Positions 21,330 to 32,045 of a stretch of DNA of 40,295 nucleotides are shown here, one piece after another; position 1 is the stretch's first letter, and every line of letters starts with the position of its first letter. The position numbers and the translations under genes are program-made. The notes beneath the pieces are model-generated. The model saw only the letters and a list, made by a program, of their open reading frames with translations. It did no database searches and was not told the DNA's origin. The stretch comes from Candidatus Gastranaerophilales bacterium (GTDB lineage Bacteria > Cyanobacteriota > Vampirovibrionia > Gastranaerophilales > Gastranaerophilaceae). The stretch is taken from NCBI GenBank assembly GCA_947626645.1, contig CANQSZ010000004.1, positions 1-40,295 on the forward strand, written 5' to 3'.

Positions 21330-23870
21330 TTATTTCCCTTCTTTAATCATTTGTTGGAGAATATTGTTATTATTTTGCAGAAAAAGGACATCTTTCCTTT
21401 GGATATTATCGGTTACGGAAGGAATTTCGGTTTGTTTTGTGTCGGTATTTTGTACGGATTTATTATGAGGTGCCACTTCGTATGATTTAATCGAGCGTTT
21501 ACCCGTCAATCTTTGCATAAAGTTGTAGTATTTTTTAAGAAATCCTGTTGAGTTATTTTGTTTGGTTTCTATTGCGATAAGCTCATCTCTTGTGTGGGCT
21601 TTAATCGGTGTTCCGACTGACGAACGGGTTAATATTTCACCCAAGGTTGTATCAACAAGTGTAATCCAACTCATTCCAAACAACGATGCGTTATATTGAT
21701 TTCTAAAAGTCGAATTGAACAAATCTATCAAAAGGGTTTGATAGAAAAGTCTTGAACCTTCCTGTACAAATCTTTCTTTGAATTTGGTATTAGCGCCGGA
21801 TTTGTCGTTTCCGTTCGATTTTAGCATTACCATGTTGTAATTATCCGTCATCAAGAACCATATTGTTGCGATTGAGGAAGCAGTTTTTGCCAAATTCGAC
21901 AATTCCGCGTTGGATATGCTTGATAGCGAATCAGAGTTAAATCCTTTGTTAATATTATCTCGCATCCAATCTTGGAATTTTTCGGGGGTCATTTTTTTGT
22001 TATGAGCGTATTCGACAATTTTATCGAAACTGTTTGCCAATGCCTCAATGTCGCTCAATTCTTTCGGCGGTTTTGCTTTTCTGAAAATTCCCATCAATTT
22101 TTCATCTATCATCCAATATGGCAAAGTTACGGTGTTCCACATAAATTTGAACGGCGCAATAATAAAGTTCACTAGCGGTTTTATCTTTTTGTCTTTTTTG
22201 CCTAAGTCTATAAATCTCTTACCGTTAACTTCTTTCAGAGCGGAGTCTCCTATTTCTTCGTATTTTTTCGCCAGTTGCAAATCTACCGTTTTTAACAACT
22301 CTACAACTTTTTTAAATTGTTCTTCTTCTATTCTAAAATCCGTAACCGTAAGTTTTTCGTATAAATCGGTGAAGGGTTTATATATAACTTTATTTTCAAA
22401 AACTTTGAACGCATTTTTAAGATTAAGTTCATGAGTATCCAATTTATTATATTTGTCGGGGTCGGATTTTTTCAATCCGTCAGCCATTTTTTGGAATGTT
22501 TTGGCGATTTCTGATTTTTCATATTTTTCAAGATTATTAACTTTCATGTTTTCAAAATATTTCAATGCGGCTTTTCTGACAAACGGGAGGTTTTTGAGCC
22601 CTTTTATGCCGTATCCGCCGGCGAGAATAATTGCCGATGCTTTCATCAGCGTATCAAAAGAAAGCAGCGGTTTTTGCTCTTTATTTTGCTGCTGCGGTTT
22701 AGCAGTTTCTTCGGCTTTGAATGAAATCGGCTGAATTTCTGCCTCCGGAGCGTTTAATTTTTGATTTTCCGCTCTTGCTTCTTCGGGGGTTAAGCGTTTA
22801 ATATGTTTTCCGTTAGACAAACGTGAAAACATTTCGGTTACTAACACGGTTATGCCTGTTGTAAGCACGATTCCCATTTTGGATTTGTTAATATATTTTT
22901 GGAACGCGCCCATTGTAACAAGAGTTAAAAATCCGCTTGTTAAAATACGGCTGACCTCTTGTTTAAACCTAATTTTCCTTTCTTTTTCGGCAGCTTTGCC
23001 ATCGTCATCCATCATTCTCGAAAGGTTGTAAGCATCGGTTGCCAAAAACAGTGCCGGCGGTAAGCCCGATACCAGTCTGTTTAAGGCTCTTTCGTGTTTT
23101 GTATCGTAATTGCCCGATTTTAAGTCGAATTGTTTTAATTTGTTTTGGAATACGCTTGAACTTAAATTTTGTTCTACTTCATTTTCAAGTTTTTCCAATT
23201 CTTTCGGTGTTAAATCTTTTAATTTTTTGCCTAATTTTTTTGCGGCTTCTTCAAGTTTGATATCTTTATATGTAATCATGCCGGTCAAGGCGTTTACTTT
23301 TGCTTCTATTTTGGAGCGTTGTCTGATATTTTTAAAAAACGGTTTTTCTAAGGCCTTTTGCGACCATTTTTTAAGCCCCGGTAATTGCCCTAACATCTTT
23401 ACGGTGCCGTTTAGCATGTCTGCGGGTAAAATTTTGAATATGTATATAGCATTGTCAAAAGCCAATCGAGGTATCGTTTTTTTGTTAATTATAATTTTGT
23501 TTGCGTCGTTCGGGTCTAAGTATATAAGTTTTTTTGTTCGTTTGGCATTAGTTACCAAAACATCTTGGAATAACTGTTTTGCCGATTCTCCCAAATACTT
23601 GTCGGCAAATTCTAAAAATTGGGTCTTGTCGTAAACCTTTGACAGCTGTTTATAACCTAAAGAAAGACCTTTAAAACTTAAATCGGAATGATTAATTTTT
23701 AAAGGTCTCTCAATATCTTGATTATTATTTTGTGAATGAAAATTCGATTGATTAACTGACTCTGATTTTAAAGACATGTATTCCTTATGGTATCGTCTTT
23801 TGTCTATTCGAAATTTTGTTGCATTATTAATTAACATTTTCACACATCCGTTTTTAGTATTTTCAAACAT
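21330..23870 (-). CDS. Large hypothetical protein with internal duplication and hydrophobic segments
   Basis: 846-aa ORF; two homologous segments (FLATDAYN...RFKQEVSR... and FLMTDNYN...RFVQEGSR...); start uncertain (23870, or an internal ATG near 23837). Confidence 0.8.
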   Translation of the reverse strand: MFENTKNGCVKMLINNATKFRIDKRRYHKEYMSLKSESVNQSNFHSQNNNQDIERPLKINHSDLSFKGLSLGYKQLSKVYDKTQFLEFADKYLGESAKQLFQDVLVTNAKRTKKLIYLDPNDANKIIINKKTIPRLAFDNAIYIFKILPADMLNGTVKMLGQLPGLKKWSQKALEKPFFKNIRQRSKIEAKVNALTGMITYKDIKLEEAAKKLGKKLKDLTPKELEKLENEVEQNLSSSVFQNKLKQFDLKSGNYDTKHERALNRLVSGLPPALFLATDAYNLSRMMDDDGKAAEKERKIRFKQEVSRILTSGFLTLVTMGAFQKYINKSKMGIVLTTGITVLVTEMFSRLSNGKHIKRLTPEEARAENQKLNAPEAEIQPISFKAEETAKPQQQNKEQKPLLSFDTLMKASAIILAGGYGIKGLKNLPFVRKAALKYFENMKVNNLEKYEKSEIAKTFQKMADGLKKSDPDKYNKLDTHELNLKNAFKVFENKVIYKPFTDLYEKLTVTDFRIEEEQFKKVVELLKTVDLQLAKKYEEIGDSALKEVNGKRFIDLGKKDKKIKPLVNFIIAPFKFMWNTVTLPYWMIDEKLMGIFRKAKPPKELSDIEALANSFDKIVEYAHNKKMTPEKFQDWMRDNINKGFNSDSLSSISNAELSNLAKTASSIATIWFLMTDNYNMVMLKSNGNDKSGANTKFKERFVQEGSRLFYQTLLIDLFNSTFRNQYNASLFGMSWITLVDTTLGEILTRSSVGTPIKAHTRDELIAIETKQNNSTGFLKKYYNFMQRLTGKRSIKSYEVAPHNKSVQNTDTKQTEIPSVTDNIQRKDVLFLQNNNNILQQMIKEGK

Positions 23871-24006
23871 ATTAAAACAAAAAGCAATATTTTTTTGCTA
23901 AAAGTTTACTAAATTTAACAATTTGTAAAAATAAAATATGTATTACCCTCCTTACTATTTTACAAGAGTTGAAATTTAATGTATAATTAAATTTGAGAGG
24001 GGTTAA

Positions 24007-25305
24007 ATGTACGACGGGAAAAATAAAACAGAAGTAATAGTTGTGGGAGCGGGACCTGCGGGGATATCGGGCGCAATAACGCTTGCACGTGCGGGTAAAA
24101 AAGTTGTCCTGATTGAAAGAGGAATGTTTGCGGGCAGCAAAAATGTTTTCGGCGGTGCCATTTATACCGTTCCGACAAAAGAAATTTTCCCCGATTTTGA
24201 AACGGAAGCCCCTTTGGAAAGACGCAACATAGAACATAACTTTATGATTTTGGGAAAATCCGATGCAACAACGATTTCCTATAGAAAAGACGAAAACGTA
24301 AGCTATTCGGTTATAAGAGGAAAATTTGACCGTTGGGCTGCCGAACAGGCTAAAAAAGAGGGGGTCGTACTTGTTGAACAAACCGTTGTGCGCGAACTTT
24401 TAAAAGAAAATAACAGAGTTATAGGCGTTAAAACAGAGCTTGAAGAATATTATTCCGACATCGTGGTCTTAGCTGACGGTGTTAATTCACTGTTGGCAAA
24501 ATAAATAGGCTTCAGAACGGAGTTTGAAGCCAAAGACGTTGCACTGTCCGTTAAAGAAGTTTTAAAATTGGACAAAGATACAATAAACCAAAGGTTTAAT
24601 TTAAAAGACGGCGAAGGTGCAATAGGGGAAATTTTTGGCGGGGCAATGCTCGGTATGCTCGGGTTAGGGTTTATTTATACAAATACCGATTCCGTAACAA
24701 TAGGTCTCGGAATAACCTTAAACGACCTTGTAGAAAACAATTACCGCCCGTTTGAAGTGCTTGAGCAGTTAAAGCAGCACCCAAAAATCGCACCGCTTAT
24801 AGAAGGAGCCGAATTAAAAGAATATTCCGCTCATCTAATCCCCGAGGGCGGGTATAAAAAAATCCCCAAACTCTGCGATAACGGAGTTATGATAGTGGGT
24901 GATGCCGGCATGCTCGTTAATAACCTTCATTGGGAAGGTACTAATCTTGCGATGATTAGCGGTAAAATTGCCGCCGAAACCGCCGTCAAAGCTCTTAACA
25001 AAAATGATTTTTCAAAACGCACCCTTTGCGACTATGAAAAATGTCTTAAAAAATCCTTCGTTTTGAAAGATATGTACACATACAGGAATCTTATGGATAT
25101 TTTCCACCAAAGACAAAAAGCATTCTTGTCATATTATTTACAAAAAATTAACGGATTCTTTGATATGTTTACATCGGTTGACTGCGTGCCTAAAAAAGAA
25201 GGTTATTGGAAGTTTATAAAAAGTTTGTTTACGGATAGGAAAATTACGGAATTGTTAAAAGACATCTGTGCTTTAATCAGGTTGTTGTGGAGTATATTGA
25301 TATGA
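24007..25305 (+). pseudogene. fixC: FixC-like FAD-dependent oxidoreductase (ETF-quinone oxidoreductase family), interrupted by an in-frame TAA
   Basis: EVIVVGAGPAGISGAITLARAGKKVVLIERG (FAD-binding GxGxxG), ...VNSLLAK*IGFRTEFEAKDVALSVKEVLKLD...GDAGMLVNNLHWEGTNLAMISGKIAAE. ORFs 24007-24504 and 24568-25305 are in the same frame, separated by the TAA at 24502-24504. Confidence 0.85.
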
Positions 25306-25577
25306 ATATCGATAAAAAATTATACACCTTGAAATATACTCCCGACACGCAATCCCACCTGACACCCGATAAAGAACAGTGCAGATTGTGCAAAAGTAAA
25401 AATTGCACATACATTTGTCCCGCAAAAGTTTATGAGTGGGATGAAGAAAAATGTGTTATAATAGTTAATTATGAAAACTGCTTGGAATGCGGAGCATGCC
25501 GAATAGCATGCGAAAGAAAATCGTTAGGTTGGCAATATCCTAAAGGTACAAAAGGAGTAACATTTAAACAAGGCTGA
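25302..25577 (+). CDS. fixX: FixX-like ferredoxin
   Basis: CRLCKSKNCTYICPAKVYEW...VNYENCLECGACRIACERKSLGWQYPKGTKGVTFKQG. Confidence 0.9.
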   Translation: MNIDKKLYTLKYTPDTQSHLTPDKEQCRLCKSKNCTYICPAKVYEWDEEKCVIIVNYENCLECGACRIACERKSLGWQYPKGTKGVTFKQG

Positions 25578-25593
25578 AAAAGGAGATGAGAAG

Positions 25594-25962
25594 ATGAAAG
25601 AAGAATATTCACAACAACACAGACGCTGGTATGACAAAGATCCGGTTTTATCGGAAGCCATACGTACACTTGAAGAAACAGACGACCAAACCCAAATTCG
25701 AGTTGCGCTCAACCTTATCAAAATTATTATTGAGCATAATATCGAAGATGAAAAATTTGAAGCAGTCGATGATATTATAAATGCCGTCGGTTCAGGCTTA
25801 GACGACAATCGTCGCGGAAGATGGTATGATATTGATACCACCCTCAGAACCGCGATGAACATGCTCCAAAATTGCCCCGCAGATACCCAAAAAGTTATCG
25901 CTAAAGAAATGGCAAAAATGGTCGTCGATAAAATTAAAAAAGACGAAGACTCAGAAGAATAA
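25594..25962 (+). CDS. Hypothetical protein made of two RWYD repeats
   Basis: RRWYDKDPVLSEAIRTLEETDDQTQIRVALNLIKIII and GRWYDIDTTLRTAMNMLQNCPADTQKVIAKEMAKMVV align within the protein. Confidence 0.8.
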   Translation: MKEEYSQQHRRWYDKDPVLSEAIRTLEETDDQTQIRVALNLIKIIIEHNIEDEKFEAVDDIINAVGSGLDDNRRGRWYDIDTTLRTAMNMLQNCPADTQKVIAKEMAKMVVDKIKKDEDSEE

Positions 25963-25981
25963 ACAGTTTTGAACCATGCCA

Positions 25982-26020
25982 AAAAAAAGGATTGATTTTT
26001 TATAAATCAGTCCTTTTTTT
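25982..26020 (+). terminator. Rho-independent terminator
   Basis: AAAAAAGGATTGATTT-loop-AAATCAGTCCTTTTTTT; one G-U position. Confidence 0.88.
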
Positions 26021-26059
26021 GACCGTTTTTTTATAAATTTTTGAAAAAATCACATAATT

Positions 26060-26074
26060 TTACAAAACTTAATA
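26060..26074 (+). repeat. Direct repeat copy 1: TTACAAAACTTAATA
   Basis: Identical 15-mer at 26209-26223; both copies are followed by CATGT within about 15 bp. Confidence 0.85.
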
Positions 26075-26085
26075 CTTTTTAAAAT

Positions 26086-26162
26086 CATGTAAAAGCATGT
26101 CATATCATGGTTTTACATGGGTCAAAATTCTAAAGACCATGTCAGGACATGGTTTTCCCATG
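26086..26162. promoter_or_regulatory. CATG array with nested inverted repeats
   Basis: CATG at 26086, 26096, 26106, 26116, 26138, 26148, 26159. Hairpins CATGTAAAA...TTTTACATG (26086-26119) and ACCATGT-CAGG-ACATGGT (26136-26153). Confidence 0.6.
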
Positions 26163-26208
26163 GTGGAAGCGGTGTAAAACCTTGATATTACTTGAATTAA
26201 GGCTATTG

Positions 26209-26223
26209 TTACAAAACTTAATA
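26209..26223 (+). repeat. Direct repeat copy 2: TTACAAAACTTAATA
   Basis: Identical to 26060-26074. Confidence 0.85.
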
Positions 26224-26316
26224 ACTTCATGTTTTCACCTTGAAAAAAAAATCTTATTTTCTATAATAAATATATGAAGTCGCAAAAACATTGATATTAC
26301 GGCTTGAGGGGAGATA

Positions 26317-26339
26317 ATCGATATATTTAGGATATCGAT
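26317..26339 (+). repeat. Inverted repeat ATCGATAT-ATTTAGG-ATATCGAT
   Basis: 8-bp perfect arms about 33 bp upstream of the 73-aa ORF. Confidence 0.75.
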
Positions 26340-26371
26340 TTTGTAAAACAGACAAGTGGAGATTATATAAA

Positions 26372-26593
26372 TTGTTTAGAAGCAGGGATATGGGAAGAGC
26401 AGTCGCAGTAAGAAGATGGACTACAACTGCACTGGAATGTTATAAAAGAGGATGCAACTGTGAAGGTTGTTTTTACAAAGACTTTTTCAGCGGTTCATCA
26501 CAAAAATGTCAAATGAAGGCATCGGTTTTGGAACTGGTCAGAGTTATCGGTACTCCCGATGTTGAATTGCCTCAATTTTTAGCAGACGAATAA
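26372..26593 (+). CDS. Small Cys-rich protein of unknown function
   Basis: RRWTTTALECYKRGCNCEGCFYKDFFSGSSQKCQMKASVLELVRVIGTP; five Cys including CxCxxC; TTG start. Confidence 0.65.
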   Translation: MFRSRDMGRAVAVRRWTTTALECYKRGCNCEGCFYKDFFSGSSQKCQMKASVLELVRVIGTPDVELPQFLADE

Positions 26594-26667
26594 CAGTATT
26601 TTTACCCTTTAAAAATTATTATGTCTGTGTTATACTGTGTGAGCAGTATAGAATTGGAGGTTATTAA

Positions 26668-27048
26668 ATGCACATTTATGTAAACGGAAGAAACATCGAA
26701 ATTACGGATGCGATAAAGGCTTATGTTAAGGAAAAAATCGGAAAGGTTGCAACTCGTTATGACCAAATTCAAGGTATAGATGTTGTCTTATCCGTTATAA
26801 AAAATCCTTCCGCAGAGGGTAAACATATTGCGGAAGTTACCTGTAAGATGAGTACCGGCACAATTCGTTGTGAGGAGGCTGCCGAATCTATGTATGCAAG
26901 TATTGACCTTTTGGCTGACAAACTTGCAAGACAAATCACCAAGTTTAAAGACAAAAACATTTCTTCTGACAAAGCATCAATTCGTACTGACAGAATTGCC
27001 GATAACGATGAAGAAGAAAAAGAAGATATTAAGGCAATGGAAGAATAA
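26668..27048 (+). CDS. hpf: Ribosome hibernation promoting factor, short HPF/YfiA type
   Basis: MHIYVNGRNIEITDAIKAYVKEKIGKVATRYDQIQGIDVVLSVIKNP...EAAESMYASIDLLADKLARQITKFKDK. Confidence 0.93.
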   Translation: MHIYVNGRNIEITDAIKAYVKEKIGKVATRYDQIQGIDVVLSVIKNPSAEGKHIAEVTCKMSTGTIRCEEAAESMYASIDLLADKLARQITKFKDKNISSDKASIRTDRIADNDEEEKEDIKAMEE

Positions 27049-27074
27049 TCTAATTTATTAATTTAAAAAAAGGG

Positions 27075-27110
27075 AACGGACAAAAATTTTAAAATTTTTG
27101 TCCGTTTTAT
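27075..27110. terminator. Bidirectional terminator between hpf and gyrB
   Basis: Perfect palindrome AACGGACAAAAATTTT/AAAATTTTTGTCCGTT flanked by A-rich left and T-rich right sides. Confidence 0.9.
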
Positions 27111-27135
27111 TTGCGTTTACGTTTGATTTTGTATT

Positions 27136-29790
<2,655 letters not shown>

Positions 29791-29958
29791 CTAAAAAAGC
29801 ATTGTAAAGAATTGTAAATACGTATTAAAAAACGGTGTAAATCCGCTCGTATTCTATTATTTAGTATCATGGGAGGTCATGTATCGGGGCAATTTTTCCA
29901 TTAAAAAATTTTTTATAAACTTGTAAGGTTATGAAAGTTGTAAAGAAAGGAATTTGGT

Positions 29959-30831
29959 ATGTCAATCAATAGTGTAGGAAATTACGGGTATTATTCGCAA
30001 TTGCCGTTATATAACGTGCGCACATCAGTCCCTTATGTCGGGCAGGTAGGATTCAGCGGCGGAGCGGCAGCTGCCGCACAATTGCCTGAAGAACAACCGG
30101 AAGAACAAAAAGGCGGCTCTAAAGGGCTTCTTATCGGTACGGGTCTTGCAGCCGGTGCAGTATTTTTGCTGACAAGAGGCAAAGGCAAAGGTTTGTTAAC
30201 CCGATTGGGAAATCTTTTTAAAGGTTCCAAAAATGCCGCAACAGGAGTTAAACCTTTGCTTTTACCCGCAGCCGAAGAAGTTAAAGTCGCACAAAAAGCA
30301 TTGAAACCCCAAAAAGTAAAAGTAAAACCGCAAAGACATATTATAGGTGAGCATGTTAATTTACCTTCGGGTCGAAAATTAAAAATGAAAGATGCCGGCG
30401 GTAAAAAGGCTATCCGCAAAGTAAGACGTAATGAAAAACAAATTATTCAAAAAATGTTGGAGCAAGCACAAGCAGAAAAATTTACGGCAAAAGATTTGGC
30501 ACAATATCGTAAATCATTGGGCAAAGAGGCAACGGCAACCGAAAGTGCTTATATGCGACTTCACAACAAGCCGGCAGCAGAAAAAATGGCTGACGTTATC
30601 GAACATAACGGGTTGAAAGTGGTTGACGGTCAATTGGTCAAAGAAGTTGCACCGCAAGTTGTTAAACCGATTCAGGCAGCTGGTGTTGATGTTTCAAAAC
30701 TGCTTGAAGAAAAAACCAAACTTGAAGGACTTATTGCAAAATACTCCAAACCCGGTATGGAAAGATGGGCAAAACCTCATATCCAAAAATTGCAAAAAAT
30801 TGAAGAACAATTGGCAAAATTAAATTCTTAA
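29959..30831 (+). CDS. Hypothetical basic protein with N-terminal VGFSGG motif and one hydrophobic Gly/Ala segment
   Basis: MSINSVGNYGYYSQLPLYNVRTSVPYVGQVGFSGGAAAA...KGLLIGTGLAAGAVFLLTRGKGKG, then Lys-rich. Confidence 0.75.
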   Translation: MSINSVGNYGYYSQLPLYNVRTSVPYVGQVGFSGGAAAAAQLPEEQPEEQKGGSKGLLIGTGLAAGAVFLLTRGKGKGLLTRLGNLFKGSKNAATGVKPLLLPAAEEVKVAQKALKPQKVKVKPQRHIIGEHVNLPSGRKLKMKDAGGKKAIRKVRRNEKQIIQKMLEQAQAEKFTAKDLAQYRKSLGKEATATESAYMRLHNKPAAEKMADVIEHNGLKVVDGQLVKEVAPQVVKPIQAAGVDVSKLLEEKTKLEGLIAKYSKPGMERWAKPHIQKLQKIEEQLAKLNS

Positions 30832-30850
30832 CGGCAGACAAATTCCTAAA

Positions 30851-31603
30851 TCATAAAAACATCGATTGGCGATTTAATTTAATTTCTTTTATCTGTTCGG
30901 GATAATCGGAGTTGGTTAAATCGCCGATTGATTTGTAGAGTTTGAGAATACTCATTTGAATATTATCGGCATTCATCTCAATCATATCATTTGCCATTTC
31001 CTCGTTTGACAGAGCAAGTCTTGTCATATCGCGAAATCCCGACGATGCCATCTCAAGTGCGAGTTTGTTATCCATAGCGGTTTTAAAAATTGCCTGAGAA
31101 ATGAGCATCGGCATGTGAGAAATTAAAGCGGCTGCTTCATCGTGTTTTTCGGGGGTTGTTATGATAACTTTTGCGCCGAGCTTTTCTATGATTTCAACAA
31201 GCCTTTCATCTTCTCCAAAAATCGGTGTGATGACCCATTTTGCGCCTTTAAAAAGTCCTTCTAAAGAATTTTCAAACCCTTTATGCTCCGTTCCTGCCAT
31301 CGGGTGTGAGGGAACAAATTTGTAGGGGCGTTTTTTAGCGCATACAAAACTTTTCAAAGAGCAAACATCTGTTACGAGTGTGTCTTTGGAAAGTATATTT
31401 TCAAGTTTATCAAGGACAGCGAGAGTTTTGTTCATTGGAGTACAGACAAAAACCGCATCGCAGTCTTTTAAGATGTTGTAATCTTTATAAATATTTTCAC
31501 CCGACTGAGATTGCGATATTGCAACCACGTTGTAATTCAGTTTTTTTAAATCTTTAAAAATTGATCCGCCAATCAATCCCAGTCCGACAATCCCGATTTT
31601 CAT
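30851..31603 (-). CDS. tyrA: Prephenate dehydrogenase
   Basis: MKIGIVGLGLIGGSIFKDLKK (NAD-binding), FVPSHPMAGTEHKGFENS, SGFRDMTRLALS. Confidence 0.94.
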   Translation of the reverse strand: MKIGIVGLGLIGGSIFKDLKKLNYNVVAISQSQSGENIYKDYNILKDCDAVFVCTPMNKTLAVLDKLENILSKDTLVTDVCSLKSFVCAKKRPYKFVPSHPMAGTEHKGFENSLEGLFKGAKWVITPIFGEDERLVEIIEKLGAKVIITTPEKHDEAAALISHMPMLISQAIFKTAMDNKLALEMASSGFRDMTRLALSNEEMANDMIEMNADNIQMSILKLYKSIGDLTNSDYPEQIKEIKLNRQSMFL

Positions 31604-31686
31604 AATTTTTCCTTTTCAATATTTTGTAGTATAACATTTTATATAAGACCATGCAAGATAAAATATGTGATAAAACAACATTTATA

Positions 31687-31716
31687 TTGACAACACAAAT
31701 GTAAAACTGTTAGAAT
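31687..31716 (+). promoter_or_regulatory. Putative promoter for the ferredoxin/hydrogenase operon
   Basis: TTGACA (31687-31692), 18-nt spacer, TAGAAT (31711-31716). Confidence 0.6.
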
Positions 31717-31760
31717 ACAGTCAAGGGAAAATATTTTATCGGTATTTAGGAAGGTAAAAA

Positions 31761-32024
31761 ATGGAAAAAATAAGTGTAAAAGTTTGTTTAGGGACAACGT
31801 GTTTCGTTATGGGTTCTGCAAACTTACAGGAGTTGATAAAGATTATTCCTAAAAAATACGGCGACAGAGTGGAAGTTTCGGGAGTACCTTGCTTGGGTTT
31901 GTGTTCTACGGATTGGGAATTTTCCAAAGCACCTTATGTAAAGGTAAACAACGATATAATTAAAGAAGCAACCGTGGAAAAAGTGTTGTCTGCCGTTGAT
32001 TCAAAACTGGCTGCAAAAAAATAA
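31761..32024 (+). CDS. Thioredoxin-like [2Fe-2S] ferredoxin (NuoE-type)
   Basis: VCLGTTCF (Cx4C) ... VPCLGLCSTD (Cx3C). Confidence 0.85.
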   Translation: MEKISVKVCLGTTCFVMGSANLQELIKIIPKKYGDRVEVSGVPCLGLCSTDWEFSKAPYVKVNNDIIKEATVEKVLSAVDSKLAAKK

Positions 32025-32045
32025 TAAAGAAAAGGAATTGAAAAT

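Noticed and set aside
21972-23634. Plus-strand ORFs (up to 174 aa) opposite the 846-aa gene
   Set aside because: Phe/Leu/Ser-rich antisense translations of a Lys-rich gene; no start context. The duplication supports the minus strand as coding.
23872-24381. 169-aa minus-strand ORF overlapping fixC
   Set aside because: Antisense to a clear FAD-binding protein; no recognisable features.
26631-26650. TATACTG-TGTGAG-CAGTATA inverted repeat before hpf
   Set aside because: Could be an operator or leader hairpin, but it is short and unsupported by a second copy; not called.
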